Positions 21,833-33,020 of a stretch of 64,000 nucleotides of DNA are shown one piece after another. Numbering within the stretch: position 1 is the first letter of the stretch; each line of letters opens with the position of its first letter. The stretch lies in contig NW_020313057.1 in NCBI RefSeq assembly GCF_003265705.1, forward strand, positions 2,763,893 through 2,827,892. The letters run 5' to 3'. Source of the DNA: Callorhinus ursinus (lineage: Eukaryota; Chordata; Mammalia; Carnivora; Otariidae). Position numbers and translations under genes: made by a program. The notes below the pieces were generated by a model, which saw only the letters and a list, made by a program, of their open reading frames with translations, did no database searches and was not told the DNA's origin.

Positions 21833-23029
21833 AAAAAAAGTTGTTTAAAGACAGTGATGTTAAGCGCTGTGAATTAAGGTAACTGAAAGAATGATGGAAA
21901 TCACAGCTAAAGCTGAGGGGTCGGGTTTCTGACTAAAAGGTGAAGGCTGGGGAGAGGCATGAGAGGGAAATGCACGTCCCTTGCTCCGGGCTGATCAGTT
22001 AAGAGCCTGGTGGTGGTAGGGGTGTGGCTGAACACAGGAAGAGGGCTGTTCATTTTCGTGTAGAGTGTGGCTGAGGGGTTGGGGCACTTTCTAGCGTGAG
22101 GGAAACAATGGTATTGCTCTCGTGTTCTTGCTGGAGGTAAACCTCAAGGCCAGGGGCCCTTGGAAGCCGGTTGTGGTGGGGACACGGGGTCCTGAGCTGT
22201 TCCGAAGGTTTCCCAGGAGCTGAGGGCTAGTGTCATGCAGGGGCGGGGGGTGACTGACTACAGCTATGCCCAGCAGAAGGTCTGTTACAAATGAGAAGAC
22301 GAGGTTTGTGGGGAACTTGTGGAAAGACTTCCCTCATGTTTTTCAAACTCCGGTGAACTGTAGGAAGGAGAACGGAGGGGAGAGGTTCAGAAAAAGGAAG
22401 GAATGTTGCCTTAACACTAGGTGGACGCTTTAGCCCTTCTGCCGAGGATTTCCCTGGAGGGGAGCAGTGGGGCCCAAGTGTTGTAGAACTGTAGCCATAG
22501 TCTGTGCTCTGTGGTGCTGTGTGCAGAGGGGAAGTGGGAGGGAGGCATAGTTTGGTGACAGTAATGTTCCCCCCACACAGCGAAATCTTGGGGTTCTGCG
22601 GTGTGAAGAAAACACCCATTAAAAAAAAAAAAGAACCCCCCCCCCCCGCCCTTTAGAGGCCTTGAAACATCAAGGGCCTCTAGGCTGTCCACAGTGCTTT
22701 TCCTGCTTATGCTACTGAATCATAAATTCCGTCATTAGACCCAGAAATCTTAAATGGGGGGTTGCCCAGCCTATGCAACCTTCTGCGTTGAGTATGTGTT
22801 GTGAAGTCTCCTCCAAAAACAGGATGGAGAAAATGCAGGTTACGGACCAGCTATCTTCTTCCTGGCTGGTTGTAGGTAGATGTGGTTTGGAGGGTTCTTG
22901 ATTATCCTTGTTGTTGTCAATGCCGACTTGTGTTGCCCTGGAGCATCTGTGGGGTGCTGCCCTGCTCAGTCCCAACCCTGGGCTAGAGAGTGTGATTGGG
23001 AAATGGGATGCCTTTCTTCATGTGGTGCA
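21833..23029. other. Intronic sequence, little recognised
   Basis: GC-moderate, with an A12 and C11 run at 22,622-22,649. Short open frames on both strands around 22,233-22,692 lack coding character. Confidence 0.35.
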
Positions 23030-23140
23030 GGGGAAGCCAGACACCTGTGAATCAGAATCCAGGCCCCAGCTTTGTGACCTGCAGCGAGTCACAGAACCCC
23101 TGGGAGCTCCAGTATTCTCATGTGGGAGATGAACTTAGTA
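23030..23140 (+). mobile_element. MIR fragment, plus strand
   Basis: GAATCCAGGCCCCAGCTTTGTGACCTGCAGCGAGTCACAGAACCCC then CCAGTATTCTCATGTGGGAG parallels the MIR core. Confidence 0.5.
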
Positions 23141-23814
23141 AGACCTACCCCCCCAGCACGGCAAGGGCAAATGCAAGGTCACGAAGGCCCAAACACACAG
23201 TTCCCGAGACATGGGCATTAGGCTGTTGTACCATTGCCCACAGTCTTAACTCCAGTTTCTAGTAACTCCGCAGTGGTGGTGCCAAGATGCTGACCAGGGC
23301 CATGTAGGGAAGCGCGAGGGACGTCCCCCCCCCTTCCCCTGGCTCCTCAGGATGCCGTCATATCTCAGGAGTGTTGTAAAGATAACCTGGCTTTGATAAG
23401 AGAAATGAAATGTTCTGTTATATCCTTGGACACAAGGTTTGTCATAAAAAAGTGTGTAGGAGAGAGGGCTGTGACGCTCATGTCAACTTTTCTGTCATTA
23501 TTAACATTTAAAACTCAGCACACTCCGTGAGAGTTAAGGTTAAAACTCACATTTTATCTGGGCCTGTTGCATGCTAAGGAGCTTATGAAACTATACAGTC
23601 ATATTATAAACTCCTGCAGTATGAATAATCAGAAGTTGTTTATGAGTGTCTAATGTGGATGACTTCAAATTTCCATGTCCTGGAGGAAGTTATGGATATG
23701 TATATGTAGAAAGACTTTCTTCATAATATTCTTTTCCCTTGTAACTTAATGGCATTTAAAATAGCTAAAGCTGTGGTCAGAGTTCATATTGTTCTTGCTG
23801 TTTTTAATGGATGC

Positions 23815-24045
23815 ACAGAGTAGTGTAGTGTAGTGGCGGGGGGGGCGGGGGAGAGACCTAGATTTTTAAAATTTTCAGAATCTTAAATGCAAGCTCCCCA
23901 TTAATTAGTATGATTTTTTGAGCAGGTCGTTTATGTCTTGTTTTCTGCTTCCTCATCTGTAAACTGGACGTAATCACCCTTGCTGACCTCTTAGAGCTGT
24001 CTTGAGGGTGAGGTGAAGCTTGCACGCTTTATAGCTGGTGGAGTG
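23815..24045 (+). mobile_element. MIR fragment, plus strand
   Basis: Begins CAGAGTAGTGTAGTGTAGTGG, contains a G-run at 23,838-23,851, then TTTCTGCTTCCTCATCTGTAAACTGG and TTAGAGCTGTCTTGAGGGTGAGGTG as in MIR. Confidence 0.55.
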
Positions 24046-24316
24046 GCCCCCTGACTGTAAGTTGTCATCCAAGGGACTTCCCTGTGGTTCTGTGGCACTC
24101 AGGCCATCCCTTTAGGACAGGGGTGGATCTTTGAAGGCAGAGGAGACAGAGAACAGACGGTTAGGGAAAATCAGCTGCAGCATCCTTTAGATTCCTGCCG
24201 AAGTGAGAACATGTTACTCTGCGCTCGTGGAAAGGAGGCATCTTGAAGTAGTAAAGTGTCACACTTAAGAGTTAACCCGGGTTAGCCCGTCGACCTAGGA
24301 GGGCTTCCATATTCTT

Positions 24317-24514
24317 TTTTTTTTTTTAAGATTTTATTTATTTATTTGATAGAGAGAGACAGAAAGAGAGGGAACCACAAGCAGGGGGATTGGGAGAGGG
24401 AGAAGCAGGCTTCCGGCTGAGCAGGGAGCCCCATGCGGGGCTCGATCCCAGGACCCTGGGATCATGACTGGAGCCAAAGGCAGACGCTTAACGACTGAGC
24501 CACCCAGGCGCCCC
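24317..24514 (-). mobile_element. Can-SINE, minus strand, perfect target duplication
   Basis: T-run and AAGATTTTATTTATTT tail, head GAGCCACCCAGGCGCCCC. Perfect 16-bp duplication GGGCTTCCATATTCTT at 24,301-24,316 and 24,515-24,530. High similarity to the copies at 36,983 and 39,439 suggests the same young subfamily. Confidence 0.97.
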
Positions 24515-24594
24515 GGGCTTCCATATTCTTATCTGTGAAATATAATAACAGTAAACATAACATTATTTTTATTATTACCAACTTACAGTTCTCG

Positions 24595-25470
24595 AGGACT
24601 TCCTACCTGGCAGGCATTGTGCTAAGTGCTTTATGAGATTTCTTCATCCAGTATGTATTTAATGAATTTTCCTCTCTGCCAGGCTCTGTGCCAGACTCTG
24701 GGGTCCGTGGCTGGGACAGTGGGCAGGACTGACGAAATCCCTGCCTGCGTGGAGTTTTCATTCTGCAGGAAGACAGACAGTATGTGATTCCAGGGAGCGT
24801 CAGTGCTATAAAGAAACCAATCAGGGAAAGGGGCTGGAGTCTAGTAGGGGAGGAAGTGGTGTTTTTCACAGGGGCAAGGCCCATCTGGGGAGGCGAATTT
24901 GAGATCTCAAGGAAGGAAGGGATGAGCCTCGCCCCCATCTGGCTGTGTAAGGGCAGGTGCAAATAACAGCCCAGAAGCAAGAGGAGCTTGCTCTTGGGGA
25001 AGGGCAAGAAGGCCCCGGTGGATGGAGCCAGTTTTGGGGGTGGGGGAGGAATATGAGGTGGGGTCCTGAATGGGCATCGGATCATGTGGGGCCTGCAGGC
25101 CATGGTCTGGTCAGTCGTGGGAGGGCTCTGAACAGGGATGGTAGAGCTATGTTCTCTACATACCCCTTTGGCCTGGAGTGCAGTGGTAACTGCAGAGGGG
25201 CCAGAATGGAAGTCCAGAGACTCCAGAGTGGGAGGCTTTTGTGAATCCCCAGGGATGTTGTGATGACTGGGATGGGACTGGTAAGAAGTGGTTGGGTACC
25301 TGATACAGTTTGAAGATGGAGCCATCGGGACTCACTAATGGATTGGAGCTAATATCCGAGAGGGAGAGGAGTCATGAGGGACACCCACACTTTTAGCCTC
25401 AGCAGCTGCAGGAAGGGTGGCGCCCTTTATTGATATGGGAAACCCGGAGGGGCCAAGGGAGGGTGATGTA
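24595..25470 (-). mobile_element. L2 LINE 3' part, minus strand
   Basis: Reads as reverse L2: TGCCAGGCTCTGTGCCAGACTCTGG, CCTGCGTGGAGTTTTCATTCTGC, GGGCATCGGATCATGTGGGGCC, AGGGCTCTGAACAGGGATGG, GGAGCCATCGGGACTCACTAATGGATTGG. The first part may carry a MIR tail. A 240-codon minus-strand frame (24,603-25,325) is the sense strand of this L2 and has no known product. Confidence 0.75.
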
Positions 25471-25499
25471 ACGCTCACGGTAGCCTCTGAGAGTAATAC

Positions 25500-25640
25500 T
25501 GTGGTGATTCCCCTTTCACAGATATGGAAACTGGCACTTAGAGAAGTGAAGAGTTTGCCCTGAAGCGAACGAAGCTGGGTCAGGATTGAGATCCAAGTCT
25601 GATCCTTGCCCAAGCTCGCATACTCTACCATTTCTGCTGT
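25500..25640 (-). mobile_element. MIR fragment, minus strand
   Basis: CCCCTTTCACAGATATGGAAACTGGC, TTAGAGAAGTGAAGAGTTTGCCC and GGATTGAGATCCAAGTCTGATC match the reverse MIR core. Confidence 0.55.
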
Positions 25641-25734
25641 ACTCTGTAAAATACCTGAATTCGCTATTATCATGGAGTGGTATGAAAATGCCTGTGTGAA
25701 CACTCTGGAAACACATCTCTTTTATATGTCAGTG

Positions 25735-26075
25735 TGGCTTTCTTTATTGAGGTGTAATTTCCATTCCCACAATTCACCCATTGGCAGTGTGCGGTTCTCT
25801 AGTCTTTAGTAGATTTATGCAGTTGAACAACTGTCACCCCAGTCCTGTTGGAGATTTTGCGGTCGTTTCCTGTTCCTATCCCCAGTCTTAGGCAACCACT
25901 CATCTTTTGTCTCTAGAATTTTGCTTTTTCTAGAAATTTCACCCTCAGAGAATCATACAAGATGTGACCTTTTGTGTCCGGCTTTGTCCGTTTTAACAGA
26001 ATGTGTTTGTGGTTCACCCACTGTTGTGCCATGCATCTGCTTTTGAGGAATGTGTTTTTCCTTTTGTCAGGAAGA
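25735..26075 (-). mobile_element. Old L1 fragment, minus strand
   Basis: TTTATTGAGGTGTAATTTCCAT, AGTAGATTTATGCAGTTGAACAACTG, CTTTTTCTAGAAATTTCACCC, TTAACAGAATGTGTTTGTGGTTCACCC are the reverse complement of old mammalian L1 3' UTR sequence. Confidence 0.65.
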
Positions 26076-26114
26076 GGTGCTCTGTGCTGATGAGAATGAT
26101 TTCCACTGAGATGG

Positions 26115-26340
26115 GTCAATAATATTGCCTGGCATTTGCTGAGCATTTACTCTTATGCCGGGCGTGGCAGTGTTCATTGTCTTCTCTGATCTTCCAAGGG
26201 ATTCTTTGAGGCAGGTAGCGTTATTAGTGTTGGACAAATGAGACACTAAAGCACAGAGAGATTAAAAAGCTTGCCCAAGGTTATGATAAAAGCCAGGATC
26301 ACACTTGGGCCTTCGCCCTCAGAACCATGTCTGTGTTCCC
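26115..26340 (-). mobile_element. MIR, minus strand, nearly full length
   Basis: TTGCTGAGCATTTACTCTTATGCC, CTTCCAAGGGATTCTTTGAGGCAGGTAGC, GGACAAATGAGACACTAAAGCAC, AGCTTGCCCAAGGTTATG follow reverse MIR order across about 220 bp. Confidence 0.65.
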
Positions 26341-26485
26341 TGTGTTGATAACGTGTTTGGCTTCTTAACTTCAGAAGGGGTTTGGGAGTAATGCAATTGC
26401 CAGGTAAATCCAAAATTACAGTTTTCAGAATATTTGTACTGCGTTTTTATCTTCGGCTTTACCCTATGGAAATTATAGCGTCTTA

Positions 26486-26520
26486 AAGTGATTCATTTTT
26501 TTTTTTTAAGTGATTCATTT
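26486..26520. repeat. Direct repeat around a T-run: tail-only retroinsertion scar
   Basis: The 13-bp word AAGTGATTCATTT occurs at 26,486-26,498 and again at 26,508-26,520, separated only by nine T. This is the footprint expected of target-primed insertion of an almost pure poly(A) tail on the minus strand, though slippage or a plain duplication is possible. Confidence 0.6.
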
Positions 26521-27449
26521 GTGACGTAGCTTTCTTTTAGGCATCACGTAAGGATGGTGCCAAATTAAAATCACATAATTATGTCATGAGGCAGAGCTTG
26601 TGTATTTGAGTAGTTTTAATTATTATGTTTACCAGAAATGCCATTTTTGTACAAACTATCCCAAGGCTATTGCCTTATTAATGGATGGAATTTAATTAGG
26701 CATGATGCATTTTTCAATGTTTATATAATTATACATTAATACATTTTTCCCTCTTTGTAACAATTCTGTATTCAAGCAGTATTTTTTCCTATTCACACAT
26801 AATCCATGTTGGGAGGTTTCATATTCCCTATTGAAGAGGAATTCTTTGTGTATCCCCAATATTCTGAAAACTTTCAAAACATTTTAAACACCTCCTCTGT
26901 GTTTTTCTGTTTACCTTTTTTTTTTTTTAAAGATTATCAAGTAGCTTGGTAAGAGCTGGTTATATAATAACTTTACACCAGGATTCTGCCCTTTGTTTCT
27001 CGTGAGACACTTTACCAGCCTCACAGCTTCCTGACTTTCTAAAACAGAATTATGGCATCGTTAAACTAACTCTGTAAGTGTGGCACATCTTTCATTTTTT
27101 AGGGATTTTTAATTACGGTCCCAGTTTACTAGTTCAAAATAGCAAATGAAAAAAAAAGCTGCTCTTTATTTTAGAGTACCTGGTTTGAAGAGTCAAGAAA
27201 TTAACAATTTTGCGTTATGATCTACAAAGGTCTCCTTCAGTTAAAAAGTCTATACGGTTGGAACCTCAGGGAAGTCTGCTGTGTTTTTAAAAGAAGATTA
27301 ACCAGTGACATGGCACGTCTTCGAAACTGGTGAAAGGAGACAAACACCGTTCCACAGCCATTGGGGCAGTTTGGGGAGCGGCGGGTGAAAAGCCCTAGGA
27401 CTTGAGCTAGAAGCTGTGGGCAAGTCCGATTAGGGGACAGAGTTCAAGA

Positions 27450-27463
27450 CCCGCAGGGGGCAG
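27450..27463 (+). promoter_or_regulatory. Candidate CTCF binding site
   Basis: CCCGCAGGGGGCAG fits the CTCF core (CCASYAGRKGGCRS) at 13 of 14 positions on the plus strand. A weaker minus-strand match, TCGCCCTCTGTTCA, lies at 27,490-27,503. This is motif matching only; occupancy is unknown. Confidence 0.5.
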
Positions 27464-29150
27464 TAAAAGAGCCGTATCTTCAGTCACCATCGCCCTCTGT
27501 TCACGTTGACGGTTTGCACCCTGGCTGGACAGCACGTTTCAGCTGCAGAGCCCACCAGCATGCAGAGTGTGGACATTGGAAACAGGCCCCAACCTGTTTC
27601 TTTTCCCATTCCAGGCGTGCTTCCGACTGGCCCCACTCGCCTTGAGGAGAGGGGCTGTTAGATTGGAAAGACAAATCAAATACAATTAAAATTGTAGGGA
27701 GTGAAAAGCAGTGGACGCTGTACGTGTGAGATATGTGCCCTTTCCATTATGTACGTTATTACCTCTGTTAGATATGTTTTAAAAAAAGCAAGACAGGAAA
27801 CAAAAAGAAACTCAGCCAAATTCCGGGGAATAAAGGCGGGCGGTGGGAGTGTCGCTCAAGAAGGCAAAAGTGAAGTTGCCACTTGTGTGTTGCTCGCCTC
27901 TTTTCTCCCGTTGCACAGGTAACTTGCTTGCTTCAGAGGCTGATTTTCCTGCTCGGAGCAGTGATTTTATGCTCTTGAGGTGAATGGGTTTCAGATGAAG
28001 CTGGGGCCTGCTGGAAACCTATTGGCAAATTTGTTAGCAGGGGAACCTGTAAATTTCCTCTCTAGGTCACCCCAGGACCTAACTGCCTCTTGTTCTACCA
28101 GCGGTGAATCTTCTGAATCTTCTTACCTGAGTTTCCCCTTTCTGTGCGGGGCTGGCTGGGGCCCCGCCGCCCAGACCCCCGTTTCTGCTGATGGGCCCTG
28201 CCCTTTCATTGTGGGGTGGCTGAATGCAAGGTTCCAGAACATTAGACGGCAAGGTCTGGAGGAGGGCAGGGGTCTGTAGAACTCCCGTCAACCCAGCATT
28301 GACTTCGCTCCCATTAGGTTTCTTCAAACTGGCATGGGAACAAAGCCCACACTTAACTGTCTGATTGTTACGCTTCCTGAAGCTTTTTAACTCTGGAGCA
28401 GCTCTTCTTCTTCCCAACCCTTTTCTCCAGAGCTGTTGATTTGTGGAAGAATCGGGTCAGTTGTCTTAGAGAGTGGCCCACATTCTCAACTTGGCAGATA
28501 GTTTAAACCTGTTCCACTAGTCTCTGTAAGGTCTGTAAACTGGAAGTTAGCCCTAAAGCTCGATTAGATCCAGTTGTTTGGGTAAGATCAGTCTTTGGTG
28601 GTGGTGTGTACTTCACGTTGCGTCATCTGAGGAAAGTGTCTGGGTGTCTCCCTTGTGGTGATACTGAGATGGCTCCCTGAGTTCACGGGGTGGCCGCTCG
28701 ATCCTTTCATTGTGAATTTCCTCATCCTCCTTCCCTTAATGTCTGTTGGCGTCCCCTGAGGACTGTTACCCAAACTAAGGGTCTCCGGAGAGGTTGTTGA
28801 TTCTTCTTTCTTCAGGAACATGGTTAGTGAGAGTGAGGTGGAGTTTAAACTGGCCAGGGGTCCGGGAAAACCAGCGATGTTGATGCAGCTTAGGGACATC
28901 TAGAGTGTTAATAGAGAAGTAAAGACTGGTCTGGTTCTCTCCAGATATCACGAATGCTTCCTATCATTAGAGCTAATTACCACTTGCACAGTCTTTTATG
29001 ACTGTTAACTGCGTCAGGTTAATTTTGTTGTAAGCCTGGCTTAGCAGCAGCAGCATTAAATTCTCTCCTGTTGTTTACATAACTCAGGTGCCTGGCCACC
29101 ACCTAAATTAGGAGATTATGACGTGGGTTTATGAGATTGAATCCGGTGTG

Positions 29151-29164
29151 ATGGTGCGCACCAT
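29151..29164. promoter_or_regulatory. 14-bp perfect palindrome near CRE-like element
   Basis: ATGGTGCGCACCAT is its own reverse complement. TGACGTGG lies 31 bp upstream (29,119-29,126) and TTATCTTTTT immediately downstream. A dimeric transcription-factor site is plausible, with no known consensus that I can name. Confidence 0.4.
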
Positions 29165-29814
29165 GACAGATTATCTTTTTCAATAATCATTTTAAATTTG
29201 ACAAGTAAGGACATTAAAGCCCTGTCTCTCCTTAGAAATGGTGTCACTGATGAGTTTAAAACAATGGGAGTGAGAATTATAAATCTGAAAAAGTTTCTGT
29301 TCCGCCCGGATTTAAGAGCAGTGGACCTTTAGTGGCAGCTTTTCGACTTCATCGTTAAGCTGGAAAGGATAGATTCTTGCCTTGTTTCCAGCAGGAAGTA
29401 ATTGAGAGCTCCTTTAATAAAGGAGGGTGGTTACAGCAAATGAATTTAATTTACATATGCTCCTTCCTTGCCAAGCCTCACCTGGATCTATTACACCAGC
29501 ATCCTGATTTGGGGACAGCCTCAACCTTTGAAAGCCACTGAAAGGGAAATATACTGAGTCCTCCTATCACAGGCAGGCCTTCCTTTTACACATCGTGCCA
29601 CTTGTGAGAGGGATCACCACAAAGCAGGTTCTAGGATTCCCATAAGCACAGTCTCACGATGAGGAGTTGTGTTTGTGACCACACAATTGGTATCAAATCA
29701 TGGCTGTGACCAGTAAATCCTAAAAGAGAAAGGTGTGGGTACTAGAGGCCTAAAGGAGTTTGAAATTGTAAGCCACATGACGTTGTCAGAGAGGGGTTGA
29801 GCTTGGACAAGCCG

Positions 29815-29945
29815 TAGAGATCAAGAGATCATCTAACCCAGACTCCTCATTTTTTAGTGAATAATCCGATGCTCAGACCTGGTATCTAGCTGGCCTCAGA
29901 CCACCACAGCTAATCACTGGTGGAGTTGGAACTGAACTTGGTCCA
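29815..29945 (-). mobile_element. Possible MIR fragment, minus strand
   Basis: ATCATCTAACCCAGACTCCTCATTTTTTAGTGA and GGTGGAGTTGGAACTGAACTTGG recall reverse MIR-type sequence. Confidence 0.45.
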
Positions 29946-29954
29946 GAAGGGAGG

Positions 29955-30125
29955 GTCACTAATACTTAATGCATTTCTTGTGCACATGCTGAATGCTTTA
30001 TGTGCGTCATTTTTTTGATCCTCATCCAATCCCATGACTGTATTTTACCAAAGAGAACACTGGTCTATAGAGACCTTCAATAACTAATCCAAGATCACAC
30101 AGAACTCTATACACTTGCTACAGAG
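29955..30125 (-). mobile_element. MIR fragment, minus strand
   Basis: GCTGAATGCTTTATGTGCGTCATTT, GATCCTCATCCAATCCCATGAC, ACTAATCCAAGATCACACAG follow reverse MIR order. Confidence 0.55.
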
Positions 30126-32244
30126 AACGTGTGCTTGTCCTCCTTGGGGCACTGTCTTTCTCTTCACCCCTTCTTTCTTTTCCTCCTTCCTTCCTTTTTA
30201 TTATTTTTTAAACTTTGTTATTTTTTACTAAAGGGTTGCCCTGTTCCTTATGCCCCATGAACATGGCCATTCTAGGACCTTCCGTATACTCTAAAAACTA
30301 TATTAAAAATCTGTAAGCTCTAATTTATTGTGACTATGGTAAATGGAAAATGAAGCACTCACCATAAGAAGTATTTAAATAATTAATTTGTTTATTTAAC
30401 AAGTAGTTCTACTTGGCTTCTTAGCATGTTGAGCTCTTAGGTGATAGATGGTTCAGAACTCTTAAAAAGAGGTCTAGGTAGGTTTGAACGGATGGCCTTT
30501 TTCTTTTGATAAATACCCTGTACCCAGCCAAAGCTTGAAAGACATAATTCCCTTGATCATTACTGAAAACAAATTGCCCCCTCATCCTTTAATTACTGGG
30601 AAACATGCCCGAGGCCCTGGCTGGTGGTGGGGTCTGGGAAGCAGAAGTTTCTGGGATGAGCGCCTCATTCTCTTCTGCTTCTCCTCCTGTTTCTCTTCTT
30701 CTTTAGTCACACCCTGGGAGTCCTATGGCACAGATTTCATCAAGAGCAAGTCTTGTGGGAGCCAGTGGGCCGAGGGGTGGTGGGCGGAGGGCAATGGAGG
30801 TGAGTCGTCAGGCCTCTGGAAGCGGGAGATGGTGTTTGGTGTTGGTTTTTTGAGCATTAGCTTCTTGCTTCTTAGGACTGGAAGACTCAGCTTTTTCTCT
30901 GTCCACGCTGTCTCCACAGAGCGTGGTGTGGGTGCAACAGGGGCATTTATTAGACCAGTTGGTCTGTGTCACGTGAGTACACAGGGAGGGGAAATGTGGA
31001 GACCCTGGGAGTGTCCAGGGAAATGTCCACTTGGATGTCTCTTGTACTCTGCTCTGTTGGGGACTTTAAACAATTTGTGATAAAACAAAAACAGTCAGCT
31101 TTGCAGCTGTCCATATATATATGCCCAGACTAGGTCTTTTTTTTTTTTGTTTTGTTTGATTTAAATGCTTCTAAATTGCCTTTTTCATGAGCTTCCTGTT
31201 TGATTTGTACAGCTGAAGTCTGTAATGATTGGATCTACCAAGACTGTTTTTTTGTGTTTTTTTTTCCTTTCTCCATTTGCGCTAGAAACAAACAGCTTAC
31301 AAATAGAGTCTGGAACATGCTGTATCCATGTGCGTCTCCATGCGCCTGATCACATAGCTGACTAACTTCATATACTCCTATTTATAGCCTCTTCAGAGTA
31401 AGTGTAAAACGTTAGATGTTCCCTCTACGAACCTCATGTCGATTAACACGACTCTTTAAATGGAAATAAATGAATTTTTACTCACGGATGAGTCACTTGA
31501 TAATCTCCTTTGAATGCACACCCACTGTTTCTCGGGAGCGGGTCGCTCCAGTCACGAGCCCGAACTGTCACAGGAGTGATGGGGTGGGGGAGGCCTCACA
31601 GCGTGGGTGCTCTCGCTCGGCATTGCTGACTAGACCAGCATCTCCCAGCTCCTTCGTGCATGTGCAGGACTAGAATTCTCTTCCCTCCATCCCTAATTCA
31701 GTACCGGTTCCTTTGCTCTCACCCTGCCTACAAGTGTCCTGGCAGCGGCCGCCCCAGAGGAATGTGAACAAAAACCAGATTCAAAACTTCCGAGTCACAG
31801 GGATGATGGTGACACTTTCATTGCAGAAAAAGAATAATGTTAGGAAAAAAGCCGCTCACGCCATCTGTCATTGTAAAAAAACTGCCTTTTTTTTTTTGGA
31901 TGAGCGGGTTCTTCGTTCTTGTTCATACTAATAGAAAGTCTTAAAAACCTTAAAAGTAGTTACTCATAACACCAACGAAAGCCTAGGGATTCATTTGAAT
32001 GTGTGAGAACTATCTTTGCTGACTCTCGTCTGTTCACATTTTGACTTTTAGTGCAAGCAGCTTCCTATGAGTGAATACATATGTGATTTCTTTCTAAATA
32101 AATATATAAGAATATATTTTGGTAAAGAAATATATGAGAATACAGTTCTCTAAGAACAAGTGTTATGAGTTCTTCCCATGATTGTGGAAGGATGCTCTTC
32201 ACCTTACCATTCCCTGCAGGGCTTTTTAAACTGTTGGTTATCAT
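30126..32244 (+). other. Intronic sequence with one candidate exon
   Basis: Mostly unrecognised. A strong acceptor (TTTCTCTTCTTCTTTAG, AG at 30,705-30,706) and donor (GGAG|GTGAGT at 30,800) frame 93 nt, 30,707-30,799, open in the frame that also spans 30,484-31,080. The encoded 31 residues resemble no family I know. Otherwise A/T runs near 31,139 and 31,254. Confidence 0.35.
30707..30799 (+). other. Candidate cassette exon (unproven)
   Basis: 93 nt, a multiple of three, between a long pyrimidine tract plus TTTAG and a near-perfect GTGAGT donor. Open in one frame. It could be an alternative exon of the gene starting at 18.5 kb, a lncRNA exon, or coincidence. Confidence 0.25.
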
Positions 32245-32440
32245 TTATTCCAGGAACTGGCATACTAGAAAGAACGTGTGCCTTATTTTAGGTAGCCCTG
32301 GTGGCATGTAGTAGTAAGTTCTTTTCAACTCTGTGAGCTCCAGTTTCTCATCTCTGCGATGTGAATATTAGGCAGGTAATGCAGGTTAAGCCCCAGACGT
32401 CATGCCTGCATGTAGGTGTTAACAAATGTTAGGGTTCTTC
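32245..32440 (+). mobile_element. Possible MIR fragment, plus strand
   Basis: AACTCTGTGAGCTCCAGTTTCTCATCTCTGCGATGTGAATATTAGGCAGG corresponds to the MIR 'CTCAGTTTCCTCATCTGTAAAATGGG' zone. Confidence 0.45.
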
Positions 32441-32714
32441 CTTTTCGTGCTCCCCCCAAGCTGGTGTCTGCATATGACATTAAACGTGATTGTTTTCACT
32501 CACCCAGTGGAATAAAACTGTTCAGCTCCACTGGACCTACTTAGAGTCTGCCCAAGGTTTGGGATGAGTGCCATCCTGGTGGGCCTTCTATACCTGAAGT
32601 GCTGAGCCAGTTTTATAAATAGTGGCAGAATAGAGGGATGCGTTAGGGAGCTCTGGGTGAGGGGTCAAACCTGGGACTTCGGGGCCTTATGAGAGAGTGG
32701 AAGAGAAAACAATG

Positions 32715-33020
32715 GACCCAATATGGATATGGTATTTCTCGTAGTTCTGGAGGCTAGAAGTCCCAAGATCAAGGTGCTGACAGATTTGGTGTCTGGTGAG
32801 GGCCCTCTTCCTGGTTTGCAGATGGCGTTCTTGCTCACAGGGTATCCTCGCATCACGGAGAGAGAGGTCGTCTCTCTTGTGTCTCCTCTTCTAAGGGCAC
32901 TCACTAATCCCATTCACGAGGGCGCTACCCTTGTGACCTAATCACCTCCCAAAGGCCCCACCTCCAGATACCATCACATTGGGCATTAGGGCTTCAACGT
33001 AAGAATGTTGGGGAGGTGTA
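32715..33020 (-). mobile_element. Antisense MLT1-type LTR, truncated
   Basis: TAGTTCTGGAGGCTAGAAGTCCCAAG, GGTTTGCAGATGGCGTTCTTGC, TGTGACCTAATCACCTCCCAAAGG, AGATACCATCACATTGGGCATTAGGG: the MLT1-group LTR reversed, missing its outer 3' end. Solo LTR in the presumed intron. Confidence 0.78.

Larger units (their letters stand above)
26521..29814 (+). other. Intronic single-copy tract with regulatory-looking motifs
   Basis: No repeat that I recognise over about 3.3 kb, unusual in this window. AT-rich at 26,520-27,300, GC-moderate at 27,320-28,900. Contains a CTCF-like motif (27,450), a 14-bp palindrome (29,151) and homeodomain/CRE-like words at 28,950-29,480. No splice-framed coding exon is convincing. 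Confidence 0.4.

Noticed and set aside
24603..25325. 240-codon minus-strand open frame
   Set aside because: It is the sense strand of an L2 3' region; proline/serine-rich translation reflects pyrimidine bias, not coding.
30484..31080. 198-codon plus-strand frame as a gene
   Set aside because: Begins with TTG, no family resemblance, length near chance expectation; only the splice-framed 93 nt inside it was kept as a candidate.
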